DNA of 64,000 nucleotides, from positions 372,001 through 436,000 of the forward strand of contig NZ_MUZU01000002.1 of assembly GCF_002000085.1 (NCBI RefSeq), read 5' to 3'. The number at the start of each line of letters is the position of its first letter. Positions within the stretch are counted from its first letter, which is position 1. The notes below the pieces were generated by a model. It searched no databases and had not been told where the DNA came from. It was given only the letters and a program-made list of their open reading frames with translations. The position numbers and the translations under genes were made by a program. Of the stretch, positions 15,370 to 24,649 are shown piece after piece. The DNA is from Pseudocolwellia agarivorans (GTDB taxonomy: Bacteria > Pseudomonadota > Gammaproteobacteria > Enterobacterales > Alteromonadaceae).

Positions 15370-17198
15370 AGTTTTACTCCAAGTAACTGAGACTTGTTTT
15401 CACGAATAGAAAAGTTAGTTAATGCTTTGGATACGAATACGCCAGTAAACATGCTGGTTAAAATGCCTAAACATAAAATAATGGCGAAACCTTTTACCGC
15501 TCCGTAACCAATGGCATATAAAATAATGCCTGTGATCATTGTGGTAATGTTTGCATCTAAAATCGTTGAAAAAGCATTATTATAGCCATATTCAATCGCT
15601 GAAAGTACTTTACGACCGCGTTTCAATTCCTCTTTTATCCTTTCAAAAATAAGTACGTTAGTATCAACCGCCATGCCGACCGTTAACACCAAACCAGCAA
15701 TACCCGGAAGTGTTAGTACCGTGCCAGGTAATAAAGACATTAAACCAAGTAAACTCACCAAATTTAAAGCTAAAGCTACGTTAGCGATCAAACCTAAACT
15801 GCGATACCAAACAAACATAAACACTAAAGTAATACCTATGCCTATGCTTAACGCTTTAATACCGTTGTCTATATTGTCTGCGCCTAAAGTTGCTTCAATA
15901 CTACGTTGCTCAACAATCGTTACAGGCGCTGTCAAAGAACCTGCACGCAGCAATAACGCTAACTCTTGCGCTTCTTGTGGGCTCGACATATTGGTAATAC
16001 TGAATTGCGCCCCTAAATGTTGCTGAATCGTTGCAACGTTAATTACTTTGCTCTTCTTCACCATCACATCGTTAACATCACGATAAAACTCAGAAAAAAC
16101 AGTCACCATTGGCTTGCCGATATTCTTCTTAGAGAAGTTAGACATTTGCTTTCCGCCAACATCATCTAAGGTCAAATTAACTAACGGCATACCCATTTTG
16201 CCAACGCCTGAACGTGCATTTTTAATATGGCTACCAGAAAAAACCACTTGGCTGTTCATGCGAAGTCGTTGACCATTCTTATCCGTCATTTGAATAATGC
16301 CCGCGGCTTTTGAATTTTCAGCCAGTTGGTAAAAGTCTAACGAAGCCGTTGCACCAATAATTCTTTTCGCTTCTTCAGGATCATGAACACCCGGTAATTC
16401 AATGCGAATTCTGTTTTTACCCTGCTTTTGAGTTACTGCTTCGGTAATACCTAACTCTTCAATTCTGCCACGCATAGTTTTAAGGGTTTGGGTCATAGTT
16501 TCTTGACGAAACAGTACTTGTTCTTTCTCTGAATAGGTTAAAACAACTTGGTTATCATCAAGTTTATTTTGGCTCAGTTCAGGGTACGTTTTCTTAATTT
16601 CAGACAACAACGTGCCTTCACTTAACTGCTTTGCAGAAGAAAAGTTAATGACAATTGAATGATTATCTGGCTGAGCTACTTTGCTTAAACGAATGCGGCT
16701 ATCAATTGCTAACGTTTTAACATCCAAAGCGATACCCGTTAACTTATCGAATAATGCGCGTTCAGTATCTACATCAAGTACAAACAGCACACCACCACTT
16801 AAATCTAAACCCAGTTTAATGGGCTGACCATGTAACATTTTTAACCAAGTAGGCGCTGTATTTTCTGTCACGCTTTCAATAGAAAAACTATCGCTAAGTT
16901 CAGCGCTTAAAAGCTTTTCAATGGCTTTTTGATCCGCTTCGTTCGATAGCGTGATAGACGTTGTTGATGCTGATGTTCTTATCTCATCAATGGCGAGGTT
17001 GTTCTTAGCTAACAAAGTATTAATTTCTTGTGCAGATACTTGTTCAGCTTGGCTGTTATTGTTAACTAAATTAACCGTTAACTTGTCAGAATATAAGTTA
17101 GGTAACGCGCTAACTATCATAAATAACAATATGAAGATAATGACAATGTTCTGCCATTTTGTGTGTTTTACGTGCTTTTTATTACGTGAATTCATCAT
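15366..17198 (-). CDS. secD: Protein translocase subunit SecD
   Basis: SecD of about 610 residues: N-terminal helix, long periplasmic P1 region beginning after GLDLSGGVLFVLDVD, and a C-terminal bundle with SIGIGITLVFMFVWYRSLG, TLPGIAGLVLTVGMAVDTNVL and the AMVD-type signature preceding IFERIKEELKRG. I start at one of the paired ATGs at 17198/17195, preceded by an AGAG ribosome site; an open frame to 17288 adds 30 unlikely residues. Operon with secF. Residue spacing is somewhat divergent from the standard SecD, fitting a paralogue. Confidence 0.88.
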   Translation of the reverse strand: MMNSRNKKHVKHTKWQNIVIIFILLFMIVSALPNLYSDKLTVNLVNNNSQAEQVSAQEINTLLAKNNLAIDEIRTSASTTSITLSNEADQKAIEKLLSAELSDSFSIESVTENTAPTWLKMLHGQPIKLGLDLSGGVLFVLDVDTERALFDKLTGIALDVKTLAIDSRIRLSKVAQPDNHSIVINFSSAKQLSEGTLLSEIKKTYPELSQNKLDDNQVVLTYSEKEQVLFRQETMTQTLKTMRGRIEELGITEAVTQKQGKNRIRIELPGVHDPEEAKRIIGATASLDFYQLAENSKAAGIIQMTDKNGQRLRMNSQVVFSGSHIKNARSGVGKMGMPLVNLTLDDVGGKQMSNFSKKNIGKPMVTVFSEFYRDVNDVMVKKSKVINVATIQQHLGAQFSITNMSSPQEAQELALLLRAGSLTAPVTIVEQRSIEATLGADNIDNGIKALSIGIGITLVFMFVWYRSLGLIANVALALNLVSLLGLMSLLPGTVLTLPGIAGLVLTVGMAVDTNVLIFERIKEELKRGRKVLSAIEYGYNNAFSTILDANITTMITGIILYAIGYGAVKGFAIILCLGILTSMFTGVFVSKALTNFSIRENKSQLLGVKL

Positions 17199-17429
17199 AA
17201 AATCTCTAACACCCATTCCATAAATTCTTAATAAGGCAATGAAACAGATATAAATCAAATAGCACCGTACTTTGCTCAAACAATTCAATTAAAACCCAGC
17301 TAAGAAGTTAGATTTATAGATCGCAAGTACAGTAAGTCACTGATGATAAACATCAGCATGGAAAATTAACTTGATTGATTTGCTGTTCAGAAAATACAGA
17401 TATGTACTTTCATAAACGCATTTTATGAA

Positions 17430-17873
17430 TTAACTGTGGTAAGTCGTTCGAGAAGAATACAAAGAGTTGCCGTCTTTCCAACCAGAAAGTCGAGATGAAT
17501 TGCTGCTATGACTTAATTGTTCAAACCATGGTGTTATTACAGGAGGATTCGCTAAATGCTTGAATATACAGGCGTTAAGTTTAATTTTGAAAAACTCAAC
17601 AATAAGCACATATTCAGGACTGTTTTGAACTTCAACAGAAAATAACGAAGCGTTAAGCCTACTAGAACTTGGCAAATTATATAAAACTTGAGGTGCTTCT
17701 GTATCTATACTTGAATCTTCTTCTAAGTCTAGATCAGAAACAGTTTGCTGTACTAACTGAGAAATATTCTCATGAAATAAATAAGCATTATGATTAATTT
17801 TAGAGATCGGCAAAGCACCAGCTGTTTTAGCCAGAACTAATAAAAACAATAAAATTGTTAATTTACGCCACAT
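17430..17873 (-). CDS. Small exported protein of unknown function upstream of secDF
   Basis: A 147-residue protein beginning with a signal peptide (MWRKLTILLFLLVLAKTAGAL). The remainder is acidic in its first half (SDLDLEEDSSIDTE) and Ser-rich at the C-terminus, with no family I recognise. The start at 17873 is chosen because GGTGGGA lies about 8 nt upstream; a frame opening at 17942 lacks a signal sequence. It is co-directional with secD, 231 nt ahead, and has no terminator between that I can see, so co-transcription is possible. Confidence 0.6.
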   Translation of the reverse strand: MWRKLTILLFLLVLAKTAGALPISKINHNAYLFHENISQLVQQTVSDLDLEEDSSIDTEAPQVLYNLPSSSRLNASLFSVEVQNSPEYVLIVEFFKIKLNACIFKHLANPPVITPWFEQLSHSSNSSRLSGWKDGNSLYSSRTTYHS

Positions 17874-18214
17874 GAAAATAATCCCACCGCTTAGATAGTT
17901 TATTATATGGCTCTTTTTTTGAGTTTCAACGAGCTTATTCACTTAAATTAATATGTTTTATTTAAACAGCTAAATACGACTTAAAAATGAATATTGCGCT
18001 ATTAACATTTGTACATTAAAACGTCACACAGGTTCGACCACTTACATTTTCAGATTAAAGCGCTGCTTTTATTTTTAATTTGGTTTTTTATCCTGAAATC
18101 TCTGTAAATACCAACATTAATCATTATTGATGTCATCTATCATATCTTTTTTTAACTTGTATCCATTTGAATAATAGATGAATCAACTGGGTATAAAATT
18201 ATTGTGAGGTATGA
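17874..18214. promoter_or_regulatory. Divergent promoter region of dadA
   Basis: About 340 bp between the small exported protein (minus) and dadA (plus). It must hold both promoters. A GTGAGG ribosome site precedes dadA at about 18203-18208. No perfect operator palindrome was found. Confidence 0.4.
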
Positions 18215-19474
18215 ATGAAAATTTTAGTCTTAGGCTCTGGTGTTATAGGAGTAACCAGTGCTTGGTATTTAGCTAAGTCTGGCCATGAGGTTACAGTGGT
18301 GGATAGACAATCAACGGTAGCTAACGAAACAAGTTTTGCGAATGCAGGTCAAATTTCTCCAGGCTATTCAGCTCCGTGGGCAGCACCGGGTATTCCAGCA
18401 AAAGCAATGAAGTGGCTTATGCAAGAACTTGCGCCTTTAAAAATTAACGTAAAAGATTTTGATCTAGAAACCATCGCGTGGATGACCAAAATGGTCGCTA
18501 ATTGTAATGGCAAAGATTACCACATAAACAAATCAAGAATGATGCGAGTAGCGGAATACAGTCGTAACTGTTTAAGAGAACTTCGTAACGAAATTTCTAT
18601 TAATTACGACCATAGAACGCAAGGCACATTGCAATTATTTCGTACGCAAAGCCAAGTAAAAAGCTCGCAAAAAGACATTCAAGTATTAAACGAAAGTGGC
18701 GTTGATCATCAAGTATTAACCCCCGACGAATGCTTAATGTACGAACCAGCCCTAAAACATACTATTCATAAAGTTGTTGGCGGTATTCGTTTACCCAATG
18801 ACGAAACAGGTAACTGTCATATGTTTGTAACCCAATTAGCTCAAGAATGCGAAAAGTTAGGAGTGAAGTTTGTTATGAATACCGACATTCAAAAACTCAA
18901 TAAACAAGGCGATGTATTAACTAGTGTATCAACAAATAAAGGGGAATTTATTGCCGATGCTTATTTAATGGCTTTAGGTTCATACTCTACACATATGCTG
19001 GCTGATATCGGAATAAAAATCCCTGTTTACCCGATAAAAGGCTACTCGCTTACAGTACCTATTGATGATTTTTCAGCTGCACCTGAATCAACCATTATGG
19101 ATGAAACATACAAGGTTGCGATCACTCGATTAGGTGATCAAATACGAGTGGGCGGCACAGCAGAAATCACCTCTTATAACTTAGCATTATCAGAGAAACG
19201 TCGTAAAAATATCGAGTTTTCGATTGCTGATTTATTCCCTCATGCAGCTGATTTAAGTAAAGCTGAATTTTGGACAGGATTAAGACCTATGACACCAGAC
19301 GGCACGCCTATTTTAGGTAAAACGGGTATCGACAATTTATTCCTAAATACAGGTCATGGCACTTTGGGCTGGACTATGGCAGTTGGCTCAGCGAAGTTTG
19401 TTAGCGATGTTATTAGTAATAAACCACCTGACATTGATGAAACGGGCTTATCAATAGCACGTTACAGACATTAG
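18215..19474 (+). CDS. dadA: D-amino acid dehydrogenase
   Basis: A 419-residue FAD-dependent dehydrogenase of the DadA family. The dinucleotide motif VLGSGVIGVTSAW is at the N-terminus, followed by the acidic ribose-binding VVDR; ANAGQISPGYSAPWAAPG and the C-terminal GLRPMTPDGTPILG and GHGTLGWTMA are family hallmarks. It oxidises D-alanine and other D-amino acids to keto acids, feeding electrons to the membrane quinone pool. It is directly upstream of the alanine racemase gene (8-nt gap with AGGAGG), so together they turn L-alanine into D-alanine and then pyruvate. Confidence 0.95.
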   Translation: MKILVLGSGVIGVTSAWYLAKSGHEVTVVDRQSTVANETSFANAGQISPGYSAPWAAPGIPAKAMKWLMQELAPLKINVKDFDLETIAWMTKMVANCNGKDYHINKSRMMRVAEYSRNCLRELRNEISINYDHRTQGTLQLFRTQSQVKSSQKDIQVLNESGVDHQVLTPDECLMYEPALKHTIHKVVGGIRLPNDETGNCHMFVTQLAQECEKLGVKFVMNTDIQKLNKQGDVLTSVSTNKGEFIADAYLMALGSYSTHMLADIGIKIPVYPIKGYSLTVPIDDFSAAPESTIMDETYKVAITRLGDQIRVGGTAEITSYNLALSEKRRKNIEFSIADLFPHAADLSKAEFWTGLRPMTPDGTPILGKTGIDNLFLNTGHGTLGWTMAVGSAKFVSDVISNKPPDIDETGLSIARYRH

Positions 19475-19482
19475 GAGGATAT

Positions 19483-20586
19483 ATGGCTAGGACAGCAACT
19501 GCAGTTATTAAATTAAATGCAATTAAACAAAATTATTTATACGCAAAATCACTCGCTAAACCCGCTAAAGCTATTGCAACCGTTAAAGCAAATGCCTACG
19601 GACACGGAGCTATTGAAGTCGCCACAGCATTAGCCGATGTTGCTGACGCCTTTGGTGTTGCATGCATTGAAGAAGCAAAAGAGTTACGTGATGCGGGTAT
19701 TAAACAACCTATTTTATTGTTAGAAGGTTTTTTTACCGCCGACGAATTAACCTACATTAGTGAAAACAATCTATGGTGCGTAATACATACACAATATCAG
19801 CTTGACGCCATTAAAAAGGCTCAACTTACTAAGCCAATAAATGTTTGGTTAAAAATGGATTCAGGTATGCATCGTTTAGGTTTTTTACCTGATGAGTACG
19901 CGCATGCTTGGCAGCAATTAGATCAAATGAATCAAGTTGATCAAATTGTACACATGAGCCATTTTTCATCGGCAGATGATGTAAACTCTTCGGCAACTCA
20001 GCGTCAAACAGCACTATTTTTAAATACAATTAACCATTTACCTGGAGCCATTAGTTTAGCTAATTCATCAGCTATTTTAACAAACGCAGTTAACTCAGCT
20101 AATACGGTTCGTGATATTAAAAACAGCTGGATACGACCGGGAATTATGATGTATGGCGCTTCGCCTGTAGAAGATAATGACATAGCTAATACACTAAAAC
20201 CCGCTATGTTATTTAATGCCAAAGTTATTGCTCAACGCACCGTTAATATAAACGATGGCGTTGGTTATAACGCATTATGGAAAGCTAAAAGCACGACACA
20301 AATAGGCACAGTTTCTATTGGATATGCAGATGGTTATCCTAGGCATGCAGCCAACGGCACTCCTGTTTATATTAATGGAAAAAAGAGCCGTATATTAGGT
20401 CGAGTCTCTATGGACATGTTGATGGTTGATTTATCTATGTTCGAAGGTCAAAACTGTGTAGGTTTTGATGTTGAGCTATGGGGAAATAATATTTTAGCGA
20501 ACCAAGTTGCTAAGTACTCAGAAACAATTGCTTACGCTTTATTTTGTGGTTTAACACGCCGCGTTAATAAGCAATACATAAGCTAA
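19483..20586 (+). CDS. dadX: Alanine racemase, catabolic
   Basis: A 367-residue PLP enzyme. The cofactor lysine is Lys35 in TVKANAYGHG; GVGYNALW supplies the catalytic tyrosine and SIGYADGYPR and GRVSMDMLMVDL are characteristic of the C-terminal beta domain. Placement immediately after dadA makes the catabolic racemase DadX the best name, although sequence alone does not separate it from Alr. A strong AGGAGG site lies before the ATG; a 14-bp stem terminator closes the operon. Confidence 0.93.
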   Translation: MARTATAVIKLNAIKQNYLYAKSLAKPAKAIATVKANAYGHGAIEVATALADVADAFGVACIEEAKELRDAGIKQPILLLEGFFTADELTYISENNLWCVIHTQYQLDAIKKAQLTKPINVWLKMDSGMHRLGFLPDEYAHAWQQLDQMNQVDQIVHMSHFSSADDVNSSATQRQTALFLNTINHLPGAISLANSSAILTNAVNSANTVRDIKNSWIRPGIMMYGASPVEDNDIANTLKPAMLFNAKVIAQRTVNINDGVGYNALWKAKSTTQIGTVSIGYADGYPRHAANGTPVYINGKKSRILGRVSMDMLMVDLSMFEGQNCVGFDVELWGNNILANQVAKYSETIAYALFCGLTRRVNKQYIS

Positions 20587-20617
20587 ACATAGGTCAGCTA
20601 AACGGTATTAGATAAAT

Positions 20618-20657
20618 AATATTTAACCTCGTCATTGTTCGAGGTTAAATATTTTTA
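20618..20657 (+). terminator. Intrinsic terminator of dadA-dadX
   Basis: Perfect 14-bp stem (20618-20631 and 20640-20653) with an 8-nt loop followed by TTTTAT, 31 nt after the dadX stop. The A/T-rich outer stem makes it usable from the other strand as well, where ogt ends at 20692. Confidence 0.85.
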
Positions 20658-20691
20658 TGAGGTCATCGTTTAAGTTAAAAATATAAAGTTC

Positions 20692-21273
20692 TTATAAAAA
20701 CTCTGTTTTTGACTGTCTTGCATTGATCACATTGTTAACATCAAGTTTCTGGGTTTCTTTAGATGCTTTTACTTCAATCCCCTCATGATTTAATAACCAT
20801 AGCTTACGTTCAATTCCGCCAGCATAACCCGTTAACGAACCATTAGAACCCACCACTCGATGACACGGTACAATGATGCTAATAGGGTTTCGACCATTTG
20901 CCCCTCCAACAGCTTGCGAACCTTTAGGTTTATTCACCATTTTTGCAATATCAAGGTACGATACCGTTTTACCAAAAGGTATTGTAGATAAACACTGCCA
21001 TACACTTTTTTGAAATTCAGTTCCTTTAGGATCTAACGGTATATCAAATTGGCTTAGTTCACCTTTAAAATATTGCTCAAGTTGCTGTTTACATAACGCG
21101 GTATAGTGATTAGGCGATATATCCCCGCTTTCTTCACCACAAAAAATAACATGAGCAAGGCCGTTTTCTGTCGTTTTACATTCAATTAATCCTAAAGGCG
21201 AATTAAAATAATCGATGTATGTTTTAGTCGATGTATTGGTACGCGCTTGAGTATTCATTACAGCTGACTCCAT
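20692..21273 (-). CDS. ogt: Methylated-DNA--protein-cysteine methyltransferase
   Basis: A 193-residue O6-alkylguanine-DNA alkyltransferase. The acceptor cysteine is Cys137 in IVPCHRV, preceded by the DNA-binding helix with AVGGANGRNP (121-130). The suicide enzyme removes alkyl groups from O6-guanine. Its start overlaps the 3' end of the Ada/AlkA gene by 16 nt (an alternative ATG at 21258 would nearly abolish the overlap), so the two repair genes form one operon. Confidence 0.92.
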   Translation of the reverse strand: MESAVMNTQARTNTSTKTYIDYFNSPLGLIECKTTENGLAHVIFCGEESGDISPNHYTALCKQQLEQYFKGELSQFDIPLDPKGTEFQKSVWQCLSTIPFGKTVSYLDIAKMVNKPKGSQAVGGANGRNPISIIVPCHRVVGSNGSLTGYAGGIERKLWLLNHEGIEVKASKETQKLDVNNVINARQSKTEFL

Positions 21274-22646
21274 AATTGAAAGGTTAAATAGCTACGCCAT
21301 GGCGATACTTGCTCAGGCGAGAAATCGGCTTTAAATTGTGTTTTAAGTTGTTCCATTGCTTTTTTCACGCCTAAGTCTCCTGCTAAAAATATATCAGGAT
21401 CACTTAAACCTCTAAGCTGTGCGTATTCTACAGTCCAAGGCCCTATGCCCTTTAATTTAAGCCACTGACTGGGGTCGTTAGGTGTATCGCTAGTTATAAA
21501 ATGCTGAGCTAAGTTTCGTAGGGTTTGTTTACGTGAACCGGGCATTTTAAAAAAATCTAACTCGTTATTAGCAATAGCTTCAGGCGTTGGAAATAAATAA
21601 CGAGTGACTTTATTGTTATCAAGTTTATTTCCTAAATTAACAACTAAGGTTTCAACTAAATTTTTTGCAGCATTAACTGATATTTGTTGCCCAAGTATGG
21701 CTCTTATGCCAGCTTCAAACATATCCCAAATACCGGGTAATCTAATACCTGTGTTGAGCTGAAAATCTGTAACAAAACTCTGCTGCAGATCGTGCTCTAC
21801 TGCTTGCATATCTACATTTAAATCTAGAACACGTTTAATGTTGTTAACAATGCCTTTTAAGTGTTTTACATCGTCTAGCCCTATAGTTACGTCAAATCTA
21901 TTTTTACCATTAACATGTGTTGCAGTAAAACTTCCTTGGGTATCTAACCACGTAAAATTTCGGCCATAGCTATTTTTTTCGCACCACTCAAGTCCTTTAA
22001 TTGCTCTGGCTTTAAGTAAATTTTGCATATATGGCCAATTAAATGGAGGTCTGTAATACAATTTAAGTTGTAGTGTATTTTGCTTGTTGCCTCCCGATTT
22101 ACGTAATGACGATGGTGTTAATTGAAGTTGCGATTGAAAACAGTCGTTAAATCGTCTAATGCTTGAAAAACCACTTGCCAACGCCACTTGCGTAATAGGT
22201 AATTGCGTTTGATGTAGTAGCTGCTTGGCAAATAAACACTGTTGATAAAGGGCGTATGCCTTAGGCGACATACCTAAATGCTTATCAAATAATTGTCGTA
22301 AATAACGATCACTAATGCCTAATCGTTCTGCGAGTTTAGGTAATGAGCTTTGTTGCAAAGCACCGCTATCAATTAAACAAATTGCTCTGTCGAGTGTTGC
22401 GTTTACGCCTTTCCATGCAGGTGAATTTGGCGCACTGTCTGGCCTACAACGTAAACAAGGACGAAAACCTGCATTTGCGCATTCAACCGCGCTTGAAAAA
22501 TACAGAACGTTTTCTTCTTTAGGTGGATAAACAGGACAAATAGTTCGGCAATATATTTTAGTGGTTTTAACTGCCGTAAAAAATTTACCGTCGAAACGCG
22601 GGTCGCGAGATAATCGAGCTTTTTGGCAAATTTTAACGTTTAACAT
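21258..22646 (-). CDS. Fused Ada-type regulator / 3-methyladenine DNA glycosylase (AlkA)
   Basis: A 462-residue fusion. N-terminal Ada metal-binding domain with Cys33, Cys37, Cys64 and Cys67 (motifs YCRTIC and RPCLRC), which repairs methylphosphotriesters and senses methylation; AraC-type helix-turn-helix domain at about 85-185 (ERLGISDRYLRQLFDKHLG); then an AlkA N-domain and HhH-GPD glycosylase with RAILGQQISVNAA, LKGIGPWTVEYA and the catalytic Asp in LAGDLG. It should both activate the alkylation response and excise alkylated bases. First gene of an operon with ogt, so the set reconstitutes the Ada, AlkA and Ogt activities in two proteins. Confidence 0.93.
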   Translation of the reverse strand: MLNVKICQKARLSRDPRFDGKFFTAVKTTKIYCRTICPVYPPKEENVLYFSSAVECANAGFRPCLRCRPDSAPNSPAWKGVNATLDRAICLIDSGALQQSSLPKLAERLGISDRYLRQLFDKHLGMSPKAYALYQQCLFAKQLLHQTQLPITQVALASGFSSIRRFNDCFQSQLQLTPSSLRKSGGNKQNTLQLKLYYRPPFNWPYMQNLLKARAIKGLEWCEKNSYGRNFTWLDTQGSFTATHVNGKNRFDVTIGLDDVKHLKGIVNNIKRVLDLNVDMQAVEHDLQQSFVTDFQLNTGIRLPGIWDMFEAGIRAILGQQISVNAAKNLVETLVVNLGNKLDNNKVTRYLFPTPEAIANNELDFFKMPGSRKQTLRNLAQHFITSDTPNDPSQWLKLKGIGPWTVEYAQLRGLSDPDIFLAGDLGVKKAMEQLKTQFKADFSPEQVSPWRSYLTFQLWSQL

Positions 22647-22736
22647 AACGACCTAAGATAAGTGTTTTTGATAACGACATCATAACGAATTTTTTAATAA
22701 AAACTGGTCATTATCGGAACTGAATGTTTATAAAAC

Positions 22737-22758
22737 AAAAAAACGAGCCGAAGCCCGT
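22737..22758 (-). terminator. Intrinsic terminator of the PEBP-family gene
   Basis: On the minus strand ACGGGC-TTCG-GCTCGT (one G-U pair) is followed by a run of Ts, about 42 nt past the stop codon at 22800. Confidence 0.85.
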
Positions 22759-22799
22759 TGTTTAAATTGACGAATATAAAAACCAATACATACTTACGT

Positions 22800-23363
22800 T
22801 TATTTTTTATCGCGCTTATACAAAGCCTCTATCGTACTCGTTTCAATCGTATTCGCATTAATCATATAACCTGCTAATGCACCAGAGGCATCTTCAGGTA
22901 GTTCAAGCTTTTCTACCGAAAGTGCATATACGGTAAATTGATAGCGATGAACACCATGGCCTTCTGGTGGACAAGCGCCTCCAAAGCCACGGCTACCAAA
23001 ATCACTTTTAATTTGCATGCTACCTTCTGGCGCTTTATTCATTTTAGTATTACCTGCGTCAGTTGCTAATTCAGTAACCGCTACGGGTATATTAACTACT
23101 TGCCAATGCCACCAGCCGCTGCCTGTTGGTGCGTCAGGATCATATACTGTAATAGCAAAACTCTTAGTATCTTTAGGTGCATTACTCCATTTTAACTGAG
23201 GAGATAAATTACTTCCTGTACAGCCAAAACCATTAAACACCTGTGTTTTATTCATTAATTCGCCTGCTGTAATATCTTTACTCGTTAAAGTAAAAGAACC
23301 CGCAAAAATAGATGCTGATACTAACAGCGGAAAAATTGAAAAAACTTTAAGAGATATATTCAT
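22800..23363 (-). CDS. YbhB/YbcL family (PEBP-like) exported protein
   Basis: A 187-residue phosphatidylethanolamine-binding-protein-like fold with a signal peptide (KVFSIFPLLVSASIFAG). Diagnostic motifs: GSNLSPQLKWSNAP, ITVYDPDAPTGSGWWHW and GACPPEGHGVHRYQFTVYAL. Periplasmic members of the family have no assigned reaction. Cys pairs in FNGFGCTG and FGGACPP may form a disulfide. It stands alone, with a terminator downstream and an AraC regulator 90 nt upstream in the same direction. Confidence 0.88.
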   Translation of the reverse strand: MNISLKVFSIFPLLVSASIFAGSFTLTSKDITAGELMNKTQVFNGFGCTGSNLSPQLKWSNAPKDTKSFAITVYDPDAPTGSGWWHWQVVNIPVAVTELATDAGNTKMNKAPEGSMQIKSDFGSRGFGGACPPEGHGVHRYQFTVYALSVEKLELPEDASGALAGYMINANTIETSTIEALYKRDKK

Positions 23364-23453
23364 ACTTATTCCTTCTTTATTCGTGATTTATTTGCTGTAT
23401 AGCTTACAGCTTTTATTTAAAATAATTTATGCCCAAAGCGTCAACTTTTCGCC

Positions 23454-24260
23454 CTAATCAGTCATTCTTGTTTTTCTTAATTCAGAAGGAGTTAAACCAA
23501 AGCGATTTTTAAACCGTTCTGTAAACCGTGATTGAGATTGGTATCCACATTTTTCAGCAATTAAGGCTATTGAGTTAGATGTTGTTTGCAATAAATGTAG
23601 GCCTAATCCTAATCGGGTTTGATCTTTAATTTCTTGAATACTTGTTCCTTCAGCCTTTAATTTTCGGCGCAAAGTAGACTCACTCATAGCCAGTTGATCA
23701 CAAATAACATCTAGAGTAATTTCTTGTTCAGGCTGAGCAGAAAATATATCGTGTAGTTTATAACTCACTTTAGGGTTGCTGAACATTGAGAGGATTTCTG
23801 TATGTCCCATAAAACAAAGTAATTCTAACAGCTCTTTTTTTCGTAACCCCCATAATGACTCTGGAGCCCACATAGCACTTTCAACAAATTGTTGTAAACA
23901 CTGATACAACACAGGTGTTGTACTACCTAAACAATAAGGTTTTACATGAGAAGTATGGATATTAAACCCATTAATATCTTGGTAATCAAAATCGATCAGT
24001 AAAGCAAAGTATTCTTCATTTTTAGGTATATTACGCAAATTGATTGATGGACTGTCTGATAAAAAAACAAAGTCACCTGTTTGACATATTATTTCATTAT
24101 CTACCCCTAAAATTTTGGTGCCGCTAAGCACAACAATCAACAAAGGTTTTACAATAGAAACGTTTAGAATACGCTGCTCTTTTACTGAAGAATAAACGGT
24201 AAAAGGCAATTTTTTATTCTCGTCCATTGTGTTTTTAATGGTATTAATCAAACTTTCCAT
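23454..24260 (-). CDS. AraC-family transcriptional regulator
   Basis: A regulator of about 268 residues with an N-terminal cupin-like effector domain (PLLIVVLSGTKIL, CQTGDFVFLSDSPSINLR) and two C-terminal helix-turn-helix motifs (QLAMSESTLRRKLKAEG and IAEKCGYQSQSRFTERFKNRFGLTPSELR). I take the ATG at 24260, which has AGAG upstream; another ATG is at 24281, and a longer frame to 24308 reads into the MITE terminus and must be artefactual. The N-domain resembles AraC_N-type regulators of PEBP or dehydrogenase neighbours; the target is not evident. Confidence 0.85.
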   Translation of the reverse strand: MESLINTIKNTMDENKKLPFTVYSSVKEQRILNVSIVKPLLIVVLSGTKILGVDNEIICQTGDFVFLSDSPSINLRNIPKNEEYFALLIDFDYQDINGFNIHTSHVKPYCLGSTTPVLYQCLQQFVESAMWAPESLWGLRKKELLELLCFMGHTEILSMFSNPKVSYKLHDIFSAQPEQEITLDVICDQLAMSESTLRRKLKAEGTSIQEIKDQTRLGLGLHLLQTTSNSIALIAEKCGYQSQSRFTERFKNRFGLTPSELRKTRMTD

Positions 24261-24289
24261 AATAACTCTGTATATCTTCATGCTAGGTA

Positions 24290-24600
24290 TATACCCGTTA
24301 CCAATCAAGAGGCTATTTCAGAGCACTTGAGCGATATCAATTCAAGGCAGTGCTTTGTAATAATGGTCGTTCCCTTATAAAAAGCATTAACGAAGAAGTG
24401 ATTTTGCTCAAGCGCTTCTCCGATGGGTCTAAAAACAATTTATGCTTCGTTATTAACTTTAGTCAGGTTCCTACATGGATGTAGGATATTAGGGTAACGC
24501 AGGAGCAGTTACCGAGAATAACCATGACGTAAACTTAATGCCTTGCCTAAATTGTTTTTAGTTCCCACTGAAACCTGCATCTTGAATGATAACGGGTATA
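24290..24600. mobile_element. MITE-like element, copy C (family 1, 311 bp)
   Basis: Same termini and internal sequence as copy B (9395-9754), lacking that copy's ~50-bp insertion. It fills the gap between the AraC gene start and the avtA stop, ending 9 nt outside the upstream ATG of the AraC gene, so it now provides that gene's immediate upstream DNA. Confidence 0.85.
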
Positions 24601-24649
24601 TATCAAATAAAAGCTTAAAACGCTTAGTTAATCATTGAACTAACAGGTT

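Noticed and set aside
15673-16026. 117-codon plus-strand frame
   Set aside because: Antisense shadow of secD with biased composition.
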